From Tetradesmus obliquus (taxonomy: Eukaryota > Chlorophyta > Chlorophyceae > Sphaeropleales > Scenedesmaceae), in the NCBI GenBank assembly GCA_030272155.1, contig CP126203.1, positions 806,001 to 870,000 on the forward strand: a stretch of 64,000 bases of DNA, given 5' to 3'. Shown piece by piece: positions 1-11,700 of the stretch. Position 1 is the stretch's first letter. Each line of letters begins with the position of its first letter. The notes under the pieces are model-generated. The model had not been told where the DNA came from. It saw only the letters and a program-made list of their open reading frames with translations, and did not search any database. The translations under genes and the position numbers were made by a program.

Positions 1-135
1 TAAACCTCAGCTCCACGCTGAACCCTGGCTCCCCGGGGCAGTAAACCGCAGTGAGCCCTAGGCCTTCTGATTCCCACTGTGGGTGAACAGGCGAGTGTGA
101 TGATTGGTGGGTGCCGTGTGCGGCAGAGGCACAAG

Positions 136-181
<46 letters not shown>

Positions 182-980
182 CAAAGTGAGCAGCACGCGC
201 ATTGTAAAATCAAGGCGGCTGCTGAGCAGCGGCAGTGGACACCTCCACCCTGCAAGCCACATCTGTAGGGAATGCACATCAACACGCACCTCAAGAGCAA
301 CGTTGTTACTATCAGCACATCAGCTGTGGCTCCACATGTATGCTATGCTGCATGAGGTGCACAGCTGCGCCCACCTTTGCGCGTGAGGGTGGCCGCTCGC
401 CCTTGCCTGCCTGCCACAGCCCTTGGTACTGCAGGCTTGCTACTGCCATGCGCAGCTGCACCAGCATGTGCACTAGCTCACTCAACTCAGCTGGCTCCAG
501 TGCAACTTGCCAGCCAGGGCCTGATGCAACACAGGAGAATGATGCGGCGCTGCTGCTGCTGGCGAGCTGGTAGTCAACTGTTTCATGTGAGGAGGTGGGC
601 AGGAAGGCCTCGAAGCGCGTTTGAGAGGGGGTGGTCCTGCAAGTAACATGTGAAATGACATGGTGACAAGGTTTAAGTGAAGGCAATGCGGCGCTGCTGC
701 TGCTGCCAAGCTGGTAGTCTGCTGTGTCCGATGAAGATGTAGGCAGGTAGGCTTCGAAGCGCGTCTGCGAGGGCGTGGTGCTGGGAGTAACATTTTAACA
801 TGTTGTATATAACCGTATGACAAGTGACAAGCGTCAGCTGACAAGTGTTGAGTGGCGAGCTGAGAGCAGGGGGTTGCATGCCTGTGATTGTGACATTGTG
901 TGGACAGGTATGACTGTAGGCAGGACGATGGATTGGGGTGGCTATGCTGACAGTGCAGCTGCTGCTCGCTGACGTTGCTA

Positions 981-1012
<32 letters not shown>

Positions 1013-1090
1013 TCTCACAGCACTCACACAGGCAGCATGCCAAGGCTCCAACCCGCTCCGGATAGCAGCGAGGTCAGAGAGGGAGCTGCA

Positions 1091-1125
<35 letters not shown>

Positions 1126-1680
1126 TGCAGCTGCATTACTCGCTGCCAACCAGCAAGTTTGATACGCGGTTTGTGTGCAACTGCTCACGTACGGGCAGTT
1201 AGTCACGGGAACTGTAGCAGTAGTCACCTCTGCAACCTGCACCCATCCTTGGCACACATGAAAACTATCCACTGCCCCAGCCTCGCCTCACTCACTTGAC
1301 TGTGCATGCTTGCTGTCCTGCTGTTGCACTGCCAGCACACAGCCGCTCTCATCACACGCAAACCCAAAGTCAGTGTACTCTGTGTACCCTAGCTCCACAG
1401 ATGCCATAGTGGGAGCACCTCCCCCTGCCACAATGCTGTCTAGCAGCTGCTCTGCTGCTCGCAACGCTTCTTCGACCTCGCTAGGAGTCAGCTTCGTTGA
1501 CCGGTCTACGGAGGGCTCGCTGCTCCTGCTTGCCGTCGCTGTGCTGCTGCAGTGAGTTCTGCTGCACCTGCTGTGCCCAGCATGCAGGGGCGCAGCTACA
1601 GCCCTCGGTGCAGAGCGCTTGACAGCATTATGCTGTAAGCTAGAGTTCGAAGGGGGTAGACGGAGCACAGACCGCTGCAT
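1..1680 (-). CDS. DUF1818-like plastid-targeted protein, C-terminus off window
   Basis: Exons (complement): 1680-1296, 1085-1028, 636-375, 76-<1; phases 1, 2, 0 agree at each junction. The first ~60 residues are rich in Ser/Arg/Ala and nearly free of acidic residues, like a chloroplast transit peptide. Exon 2 ends in SGAGWSLG, exon 3 holds GPGWQVALEPAELSELVHML and exon 4 has WESEG followed by FSVELRF. These fit in order the conserved blocks of DUF1818 (SGPGWRLGW; WAIELT-type helix; WLE.EG...SLRF), a small family of unknown function known from cyanobacteria and photosynthetic eukaryotes. Family assignment is from motif memory, so moderate. No function can be given beyond a likely plastid location. 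A second, decayed copy of the exon 3 start lies upstream in intron 2. The gene is incomplete because the window begins inside it. Confidence 0.6.
683..797 (-). repeat. Partial copy of DUF1818-gene exon 3 inside intron 2
   Basis: On the minus strand this reads TTPSQTRFEAYLPTSS..., against TTPSQTRFEAFLPTSS in the exon at 636-375. It keeps its own acceptor-like cag. It ends after about 35 codons, so it can only be a relic or an alternative exon start. One of many exon-edge duplications in the window. Confidence 0.8.
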
Positions 1681-2830
1681 TCTGACGATCGACGCTGTGT
1701 TGACGTGTACTCCGACACTCCGAAGTTGACAGGCTTGGTGCGAACGCCAACGACGTGCAATTGGTGGTGATCAAGTAGCTTTAAGCGAAGTCTTGTTGTT
1801 GACTTCGAGCCAGCGTTGCAATCAGAGGAGCATGAACCTGTAGCGATGTTTCAGATCGAAGGTTGTGGCTTGAGGCTCGCGTTTGTGATGGTTGCTTCAA
1901 AATAATAGTTCTGATCATATTACGTTAAGACCGCAGCTTTCATGTCCAACGCGGAAGGGTGACCTGCTGTGACCACGGTGACACTGTCTGGATTGCATAA
2001 TCTAACATGAGTTGTTGTTTAGGGCTCATTGGGTCAACGTTCAGCTGATAACGCTGCTAAGTGCAATGCTAAAAGGTACCGGAGGATAGAAATGCGCGCA
2101 GCTGCGGTGGGGATAGCACCAGCTATGCTTGGCAGGCGCTGCAATGCAGTGATGGTCACTGCAGTGCAGCTGCGCTGCTACTGCCACGCAACAACGTCAG
2201 CAGACCACCCCTTCACAGAGTAATTGCACGGAGCAACTCAGTTGCTTACTCTAATGCCAACGTTAAGGCCATTTAGATATATGTAGCTGGCTGGCAAGAG
2301 CACTAACAGCATGCTTTGCGCAGCTTGCAGTTGCAGGCCTTCATGATGACATCAGCTTGCATTTGTTTAGTCCCCAAGTGCATTCCACCTGTACAAGCAG
2401 CATGTTTCAAGCACAAATTATGATTGCACCTGTACCTCGCTGGTGATCCTTGATGTGGTTACAAACAGATGCAAGTACAACTTGAGATCGCCAACGTCCG
2501 CAAAGCAGGTGCTTGCCACAGCAGCAAGTGCCAAGTCTTTTAGCACCAAGCAGCGCGCAGCTAGCAGAACAGGAAAGCAAGCTGCAGCTTCATTGCACTG
2601 AATCATCGCCCTGAATCCTAACCTACCAGCCTGCCAAACCTGCCAAACCATAATACAAAGGAGCCAAAAAAATACACCAGGTATAGACAACGAAAGCTTG
2701 CATCTAGCTATTCGCAACCGGCCAGCTTTTGTGAGCAGGCCTGTGCCGCGTACCTGCAACATGTCCATACAGCAGCTCTACCCCTGCAGGAAGCTGCCGT
2801 GCAACCTGCAACACAAGTAGAAACAAACCC
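1681..2830. other. Intergenic region, no gene seen
   Basis: Upstream region of the DUF1818 gene and downstream of MFP2. It is less repetitive than the rest. The open frames inside (for example minus strand 2768-2418) show no family motif and no splice structure. No RNA gene or element recognised. Confidence 0.5.
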
Positions 2831-2959
2831 AGCCACCCGCCACTGCACCGTCGCTAACTGCTGCTGCCTTGAAGCTGCTTCCGCATGTGCCCCTCGCCTT
2901 CCCCCTTCGCCTGTTCTTTCAGCCGCTCCTGTGGGGCGCGGGGCCGATGGCGACGTTGC

Positions 2960-3410
2960 TATGGCTTAAATGGTAACATGAGATGATGTGCCCCTCGCCC
3001 CTCGCCACTGCTCATAGCTTTGACGCTGCCGCGCCCGTCGCTCAACCCCGGCCGCTGGCTGCCGCTGCCTTGAGGTACTCGCAGGGCTCATAGAACCCTG
3101 CCAGGCCTGCTGCTGCATGCTCCTCAGGCCAGTCGTCCTGCTGCCCAGTCGCCGTGGCCGGCCAAGCACCAACATGACAAACAGCATCGGAGCCCTCTGC
3201 ACGCTCCTGACGGCCTTGGCGTGCTGCTCTCCAACAAAGCCTGAACTCACATGTCTGCCGTGCGCTGCACTCACAGCTTGGATGCTGCCCCTGCACGCCC
3301 GTCGCTCAGCCGGCGGCCGCTGGCTGCTGCTGCCTTGAGTTACTCGCAGGGCTCAAAGAGCCCTGCCAGGCCAGCCGTGCTAATGCCCAGTCACCGCTGC
3401 CGGGCAGGCC
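2960..3410 (-). repeat. Two extra copies of the MFP2 terminal exon, downstream of the gene
   Basis: Relative to the true last exon (3690-3501), copies lie at about 3275-3395 and 3016-3150, offset by 230 and then 259 bases. Both keep the GLAGF.EPCEYLKAAAASG segment. The nearer copy even keeps the codons for AASKL followed by a stop (TGA instead of TAA); the outer copy has lost that end. The segments between them (3140-3250 and 3390-3500) are also duplicated, so the unit is the 3' exon end plus flank. Confidence 0.85.
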
Positions 3411-3500
3411 ACCAACAGCATGGGGGAGCTCTCTGTATGCTCTTGATCACCTCGGCATGCTGCTCGCCAACAAAGCCTGCACATGTCTGCCATGTGCCGT

Positions 3501-5872
3501 TTATAGCTTGGATGCTGCCCCTGCACGCCCGTCGCTCAGCCGCCGGCCGCTGGCTGCTGCTGCCTTCAGGTACTCGCAGGGCTCGAAGAACCCTGCCAGG
3601 CCTGCCGGGGCAAACTGCTGCGCCAGCTGCTGCAGGCGGGCCACGATGTGCTTCGCGCCCACCAGGTCCGCCCAGAAGATGAGGCCGCCCCTGCAGACAT
3701 ACATGCAGATGTTGTTGACACAAATTGTTGTAAAGGGATAGTTTTCCTATTATTATTTTTGTTGTGTGTCAGATGGTAAGCAGTGCGTGCTTTATGATTG
3801 TTATTGCAGAAGAATTGTGATTATGATCTTACATCACTGCATGCAGCATCACTGTCGATGTGAATTCGAATTACTCAAATGATATTCATCAGCATGTTTA
3901 CATGCTTCATGTAAGTGTTTTAAAAACAGCTTCAGGTGCTGCTTTCCAACATGCACGTAAAACTGCCATAAGAAAGTCCAGAACAGTGTTGAGAAGTAAG
4001 TCACCTGTATGGCGGGAAGCCCATGGCCATGACTGTGGCCACGTCCAGGTCAGCAGGCTTGTCCCACACCAATTCAAAAATTCACTACACAACATACACT
4101 ACTGTTGAACTAAAAAACACCAAGTCTGTCAAGTCAGCAGAACACCAATGACCTTACAAATTCAAAATGAATGGCATTCAAAATCCTTGCCAACTGTGAA
4201 GGAGCAGCTCACCTGTATGGCGGGAAGCCCATGGCCATGACTGTGGCCACGTCCAGGTCCGCGGGCTTGTCCACAATGCCCTCGTCGATGACGCGGCAGC
4301 CCTCGTTGACCACAGGGAAGAACAGCAGCTCGATGGTCTCCTGCGGGGAGCATAACATAAGAGTGTACATCGAGAAAGTTTGATATGAGATAAAGGGCAA
4401 TGCAGCTCGTTGACCACAGGGAAGAACTGCAGCTCAATCATCCTGCAAGGTGGACACGTATTCGATTTACAGAGGTCGAGGGTTTGTTATGTGAAGGAGA
4501 CAGCTGACAGCATAGCAGTCCTCGCTGACCATGGGGAAAAACAGCAGGTCGATCATGTCCTGCGCAAAACAGCAAACATGGTGTCCAGTCCATACTAAGA
4601 ATTTGATTGACAGAGAGACAGCGGGTTCACCAAGCGGAAGAACAGCAGCTGGTACAAGCCCTGTGCGGGGTAGCAGACACCTGCCGGCTGAGCTGTGGCA
4701 GCTTGCCCCCAAAGACATTGCCCAGCAGCCCCGCCAACTAGGGCACACCAACGCCCCATCCAAACTGAAAGAATCCTGCTGCAATCCACGCACACGTCAC
4801 CACGAACTGCGCCCACAATGGCATTTGCCTCACCTGCTGGCTCAGCTTGGGCGGCTTGCCCCCGAAGACCTTGCCCAGCAGCCCAGCTGACTCCACGCTG
4901 CGCCTGATGAACGGCTCCACAGCAGGGTCGGGTGACGCGCGGCGCTTGGCGTCAAACTGTTACATGTTACATGACGGATGGAAAGTGACAGAGTGACAGG
5001 GTGAGGCAGCAAGAACAGCAGAGGACAGAAGCAGGGGGGAGTCGGGTTGCGAGCGATGTGGAGACAGACTGCTATAATGGTAGTGACAAGCAGCACATAC
5101 AACAGCATCCTGTGCATGCCGCTGCCCCTGCCGCAGCCGCAGCCTTGTAGAAGCCTGCGCCGCTCTTCTCGCCCACCCAGCGCTTAGCCTCCACCAGCCC
5201 CAACAGATCGCTGCGGGAGCTGGAAAAGTTGCAGCTTAGCTGCCAACCCACTAAGAAGTGCTGCAAGCACGCTTTTAGTTGCTGCAAAACGCTGCAAAAC
5301 ATTTCAAACACACTGTGTTTCCCCACCTTGTAGAAGCCTGCGCCGCTCTTCTCGCCGAGGCGCTTGGCCTCCACCAGTGCCGGGAAGATGCCGCTCACGT
5401 ACACGCGCTGCGGGAAGGAGTCCACAAAGTTCTTGCCCACATGCAGCCCGATGTCGCTGCAGCGAGCCCAAAGAGAAGGGAACAGAAACAGCAGCAGCAG
5501 CAGCAGCAGCGCGGCAGGAAGTTGAATGCCCAGCATGCATTGACACAAAGGACTTCAGTGGCGCATCCCACCAGCATGCTAGCAGGCAGCGGTGTGATAC
5601 ACGGTCGGTCTGTGAGCGGGAACCTGGTATCTGGGGATGCTACGCTCAGCTGGCTGTTGCTGCAGCATCAAGCATGCCAACAGACACCAGATGTCAACGT
5701 TCATCCAACACCTGAAACGAATACACTAGTGGCTTGTTCATGACATGCAACGCCACATGGACCCCACAAACAACGCAATATGTGTTCCACCCCGCGCACC
5801 TGCCGACCAGGTCGCTCAGCCTGAAGGGCCCCATGGGCATGCCGAAGCCGCCAGCAATGGCAGCGTCAATCT

Positions 5873-5924
<52 letters not shown>

Positions 5925-8280
5925 GTGTCCTCATGTCCGTTGGAAACTACACAAGTTTGGAAACTGCACGCTTGCGATGGTTTTACCCAAGAGATGGCTG
6001 AACAGCAAGCAAGCAATGCAGCAGGCTGCCGCGCACGCTCTGAATGAAGCATGCAGAAGCACTCCCCGTGATGAATTGCACCATACATTTGCATCTCTGT
6101 AGGGAGAAAGGCACTAGCCAAGCAGATTCATACAGTCGGACGCACAGCAACACATGAAAAGCAATCCACGCACGCTATATCATCCCACCTGGTAGGGGTT
6201 GACGCCGCTGTCCATGAGCAGGCAGGCCATGGTGTAGGGGAAGAACATGCTGTTTGCGGAAAAGCGGGTTGACAAATGTTACAACACCACAAAAATTACA
6301 CAAAATTGACAGAAATAATCAGTCACCTGGTAGGGGTGACGCCGCTGACCATGAGCAGGCAGGCCGCCATGGTGTAGGGGAAGAAGACGCGGTTCACCGC
6401 AAAGCCGGTTCATAAGCATTACAATACCACAAAAACAGCACAAAAATGACAGAAGTAACATCTAACCTGGTAGGGGTTGACGCCGCTGTCCATGAGCAGG
6501 CAGGCTGCCATGGTGTAGGGGAAGAACACGCGGTTCACCGCAAAGCCCGTGCAGTTGCCCACCACCACCGGCGTCTTCTTGATTGCGGAGGACAGCTCCA
6601 GCGTGTCCAGCAGCACCTGTTGAAATTTGAAGTGACGTAAAAATAAATTTAGACACACCAGGTGTAGTAACAAGCTGAGGGGCCGATGGAGTTGCCCACC
6701 ACCACCGGCATCTGTCTGATGGCAGCAGAGACGGCTCCAATGTGTGACAGCACCTGTGATTTGCGTTTCAAAAATGCATCAGCAACGGTGGAGGCAGCAA
6801 TGTCATAGCACAAGCAGCACCATGCTTTTTGTCACCGAGCAGCCAGCGCGCGTGCCAAGGCTAGCTGATGTGCTGGCACAGGAGCTTGCTGATCCCGAGT
6901 AAACATATCATATCCGTTATAACGACCTGTGTGCACGCTTGGCAGCAGCGGCAGGAGGAGCCGCTCATCTGAAGCCAGCAGGTAGCAATATATAGTCGCA
7001 CGTCACCTGCAGCACACCCATTCCGTCCAAACGCACCTGCTTGCTGGTGTGGCGTGTGCGCACGATCTCCAGCAGCGGCATCACGTGGGCAGGGCTGAAG
7101 AAGTGAGCGCCCACCACACGCTCGCGGGTGGCCGGCTGCGGCAGCAGCAAAGACAGCAGCAGCAATAGCAGCAACAGCAGCACAAATCGATCAGAAGTTG
7201 TGCAGGGCTGAAGGAGTGAGCGCCCACCACGCGCTCGCGAGTGGCGGGCTGCGGCAGCAGCAAGAAAGGCAGCACTCAGAAAAGTCTATAAAGAGTAGCA
7301 CAATGGGTATATATGACCAGCCGCTGCCATTCCCAGTTTACGATACACCACATGATGAGGAGGCAAAAAATGATGACAGATGGCAACGCGACATCGCAAT
7401 CAACTATAATACAAAGCAACGTGCGAAATAACACACCATGTAACACGCCTTGAGCTGTGCGCCAACCAGCCCAAATTGTTGAATGGTAAAGGCGTTGGTG
7501 GCCAGCCAAGCGCTGTCTGATAAAAATAACAGTGTTACTAACACACACTATATAACACATAATAACACACCTTCAGCTTTGCGCCGACCAGCTCGATGTC
7601 AATGGTGGAGGTGTTGGTGGCCAGGATGGCATGCGGGGCGCATGAGGCCTCCAGGTCCGCAAATATGCGCTGTTTCAAGCCGATGTCCTCGATCACTGCC
7701 TCAATCACCATGTCCACGCCGCCTGCATATCGAGAGAATACTTGTTGGGTTTGTTTGTTCACAAGAAATGCCAATGTGTTAATCACAATTATGCAATAGA
7801 AGCCAGATCTCACCATTGACCGTGTCCCGTTTGCGTGGTATAAACATTCGCAGCAGCCCTTACCTTGCAGTGCAGCGATTTGCTCAATCACTAAACCCAC
7901 CAAAGCCGCTGTAGTCCAGCGTGCTGCCGCCTGGCTCATGCGACCCTTCTTCACCCGCTCACAATGTGAATCAAGACCCATACACCCCTGAAACTAACCC
8001 ACAATGCAGGCACCCACCAAAACCGCTGTTGTCCAGCGTGCCCGTCACTTTGGCCATGGCCGCGACTACGCAACCCTGAACCCCTTACTTTGAAAAACCC
8101 CGAACCCCAAACTTATAATAGCTGCTACAAACTTATAATAGCTGCTACCAAACCCACCGAAGCCGCTGTAGTCCAGCGTGCCCGTCACTTTGGCCATGGC
8201 TGCATCTGCTGCCGCCTGGCTCATGCGGCCCTTCTTCACACGGCTCGCCATGTTGGCCCTGATGCGTGACATGCCACCCT

Positions 8281-8318
<38 letters not shown>

Positions 8319-8673
8319 GAGGCTACACGTCACGGTGTGTTAAAAACCACAGTGCAGCTCATGCGGCCCTTCTTCACGCGGCTGGCTGTGTTGGCCCTGA
8401 TGCGTGACATGCCACCCTGCACCACAGCAGCAGCAGCAGCAGCAGTGAGGCTGCATGTCACGGTGTGTTACAAACCACAGTGCAGCTCATGCGGCCCTTC
8501 TTCACGCGGCTGGCCATGTTGACGCGGATGCGTGACATGCCACCCTGCACCACAGCAGCAGCAGCAGCAGTGAGGCTACACGTCACGGTGTATTACAAGC
8601 CGCAGTGCAGCTTGTGTGGCCCTTCTTGACACAGCTGGCCATGTTGGCACGGATGCGCGACATGCCACCCTGC

Positions 8674-8709
<36 letters not shown>

Positions 8710-11700
8710 CAGCGGCAGCGAGGCTACAAATCACGGCCTAGCACATGCAGCCCTCCTTCAGCAACTTCATGGCAGACAGCGCCAGCACTGGAGCTGCCCC
8801 TGTTACGCCACACCCTAACGCTGCAAGGGCTTTTCTGCGCTTTGGTGTTTAGTGAAGTGTAACTCCTGCATTGCTTCACACCCTACCCTCTGACCCAAGC
8901 CCCAGCCCTCAGACTCTGAAACCCGAACCCTGGACTGCACTCACGTCCAGAAACTGCTAGTTGACCTCCTTCAGCAGCACCTTCACGCCAGCCAGCGCCA
9001 CCCTAACCCCAATTCCTAAACCACTAGAACCTGCCACCTGAACCCTGTGCGTGTCGCCCTAAACCATGCTCACGTCCAGGAACTGCTGGTTGACCTCCTT
9101 CAGCAGCACTTTCACGCCAGCCAGCGCCAGCGCTGTGGCAATGCCGCTGCCCATCAGGCCACCACCAAGCACCGCCACAGCCGCCACCTTGCGGGGCTTG
9201 AGGCCTGCATCAGTCACACCAGTCACCTGCGAAAAACAACAGAAGGGATTGAAAAATAAAAGCACGTGCAGTGGATAGAGATCTGGATACGGCGCGTCAG
9301 CTGACCTGCAGGCCTGCATCAATCACGCCTGAAACCTGCACCCGCACACATAAGGGTTTCACATTTAGGTTAGGGCTGACAAGCATGGTTATGGACCACG
9401 CCCAGCACAGCCACAGCCGCCACCTTGCGCAGCTTGAGGCCTGCATCAGTCACACCAGTCACCTGCACATATACAACCGCCATATTATTGAAGTTTTGGG
9501 CTTGATTGCATTACAGTATTTGCCTAGCACGCGCCAACACCATGTGCCTGGACTCATTGCATAAACCCTAATATATAACATCACGAATGACACAGTCGTT
9601 GCAGCATTTCACTTTTTAATATGGCACCTCGCAAAAGCGATGTGCACCTGTGCATCAAAGATGACACCAGCCCCAAAGCCATGTTCAAGACAAAGCCTCA
9701 ATCGATAATGACGATGAGATAATTAATGATGTATGACATGAAATTGCATTGTCGCACCTTCTTGGTGGAGCGCGTGGCGAAGAAGATGTGCACCAGCGCC
9801 TTGTGCGTGTCCAGCGCAGCAGCAGCAGCAAACGCCTCGCCCTCCTGCAAGCAGCAGTAGCAGCAGCAGCAGCAAGGTGCAGTGATGAGCAGCAGCACCG
9901 GCACGATGCGAAGCACACACTAGCAGTGCAGGCACACACCTCACTCTAAGCGAGCACTGCAGTGCCAGCTGTAGGTGGTCATGGCCTGGCCAGCGCTGCT
10001 GCAACAACAGCCACACGCAAACAAACCGATTACACCACGCATTACGCTAAACGGCACCATTATAGCAAGTAATAGATACACTGCGCTTACACGGCGGGGC
10101 CTTCAAAGCAAGGTAGTGAAAACTGTATGTGCAGCTATTCTAGGGATGATGAAATGTCATTGCAGCGTCAAGATTAACGTGGATCACTCCACGTGAAACA
10201 ATACCAGGGCAGCAGCTTCCTGAACATGCACCCCGTGTAGCACATGGTTCTTTGGTATTGTCCAAGCATACCAAGCGTCACGCGGATTTAATTGTGTGGA
10301 CGAGGCGGCCTTTTCAAGTCAGGCATGCCGTATCATCCGATGATCCACCTGACACTCACTGCCAGTGACTGGTAATTGCACTAGGGGGCGCACCACAAAC
10401 CATGAAGGGGGGGGGGGGGGGTGACGCGTGGCCACTTTCGCGAGGGGGGTTACGGGTTCAACGAGCTCAGCCTTACGGCAGTCACTGCCTGATGAAAAGC
10501 CACTTTTCGCATGGGGGGGAGGGGGTGCTCAAAACCACGCGTCACCCCCCCCCCCCCTACCCGTGGTTTGTGGTGTGCCCCTAGTGCACAGCAGTACTGC
10601 TGTTACAGCAGTCACTGTGTAATGTCTGAGAGGCAGTGGAAGCAATTCAAAACACGTCTTCTTCAACATAATTATTGTTTGCGACTAAGCAACCATGATT
10701 ACATCCTGGCAGCACCGCAGCGACAGCAAGGATAGGACGAGATTAGCCAAGAACCAAGAATTCAACAATGAAGTTTGCTCGAACTGTTCCGTCAACGCTT
10801 ATTTCGGCTGTGCATGCTGTTCGAAGGCTTCGAAACTTGAAAAGCTCCAACTTTGGTTCGGTAAGCTGCAGGCGTTCTGTTGCGTCTACAGGAAAATAGC
10901 ATTTTCCGGGTGCTATGACCCTGAGCACACCATATCAGTAGCAGCTCGACGTGACCAGCAACATCATCAAACAGAAACGAGGCTCAACAAGATAAAGGAT
11001 TTAAAGAACACGAGTGTGACATGAAGAATTCTACCGATGTGTTGCACTCAATCAACGTATCTAGGGTACAGTATTACTGAAAGGGGGTGGTGACTACACT
11101 GAGTACATGTCACACGGGTGAAAGCGGGCATGCAGCCCTGTGTACTCGAAGAGTTCTGACTGCGCCATTCTATAGATTTAAACATGGTGATTCTAATGTT
11201 AAAGAGCAGGTACAAACGTGTACTCCGGGGTACGCACGAGTACAAAGTACAAGCACGGCGGCCGAGACAGGTGAACCTGAGGTACAAGGTACGCCTTAGT
11301 GTACTTAAGCCTTGTCAAGGGTCAGGGTGCTGGAGATGTCTCATATGTAGCTTGGCGCAGCGGATTTAGGGACCCACTCGACTAGACTACTGCTAGCCTA
11401 GTAGGCACAGTAACAGCACTAGTGCTGGGCAACGCGCAGTGCTGCATGCAGCACTACGATCATGCAGCTAAGAGACTATGAAAAGTTAGCTGGTTGAAAA
11501 AACATCTACAAGTGAAAATTAAATGAACATGCTCTCTTTCCCAACATGTTTCATGCCAAAACCAACACAACCTCTACAAATCTGCCAAGCGGCAGGATGG
11601 CCTAGGAACACGACCTGAGGCTGTTGGCGCACGTGCCGCAGGGGTCGCACGGTCTCCTCGAGGAGCTCCAGCGCCCGTTTCTGCACCTGTTGTTCTGGCC

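Noticed and set aside
132..178. CAG runs as CRISPR-like arrays or bacterial repeats
   Set aside because: They are perfect trinucleotide microsatellites without spacers in an intron-bearing eukaryotic genome.
2418..2768. 116-codon minus-strand open frame between MFP2 and the DUF1818 gene
   Set aside because: A hydrophobic stretch but no family motif, no copies and no splice context.
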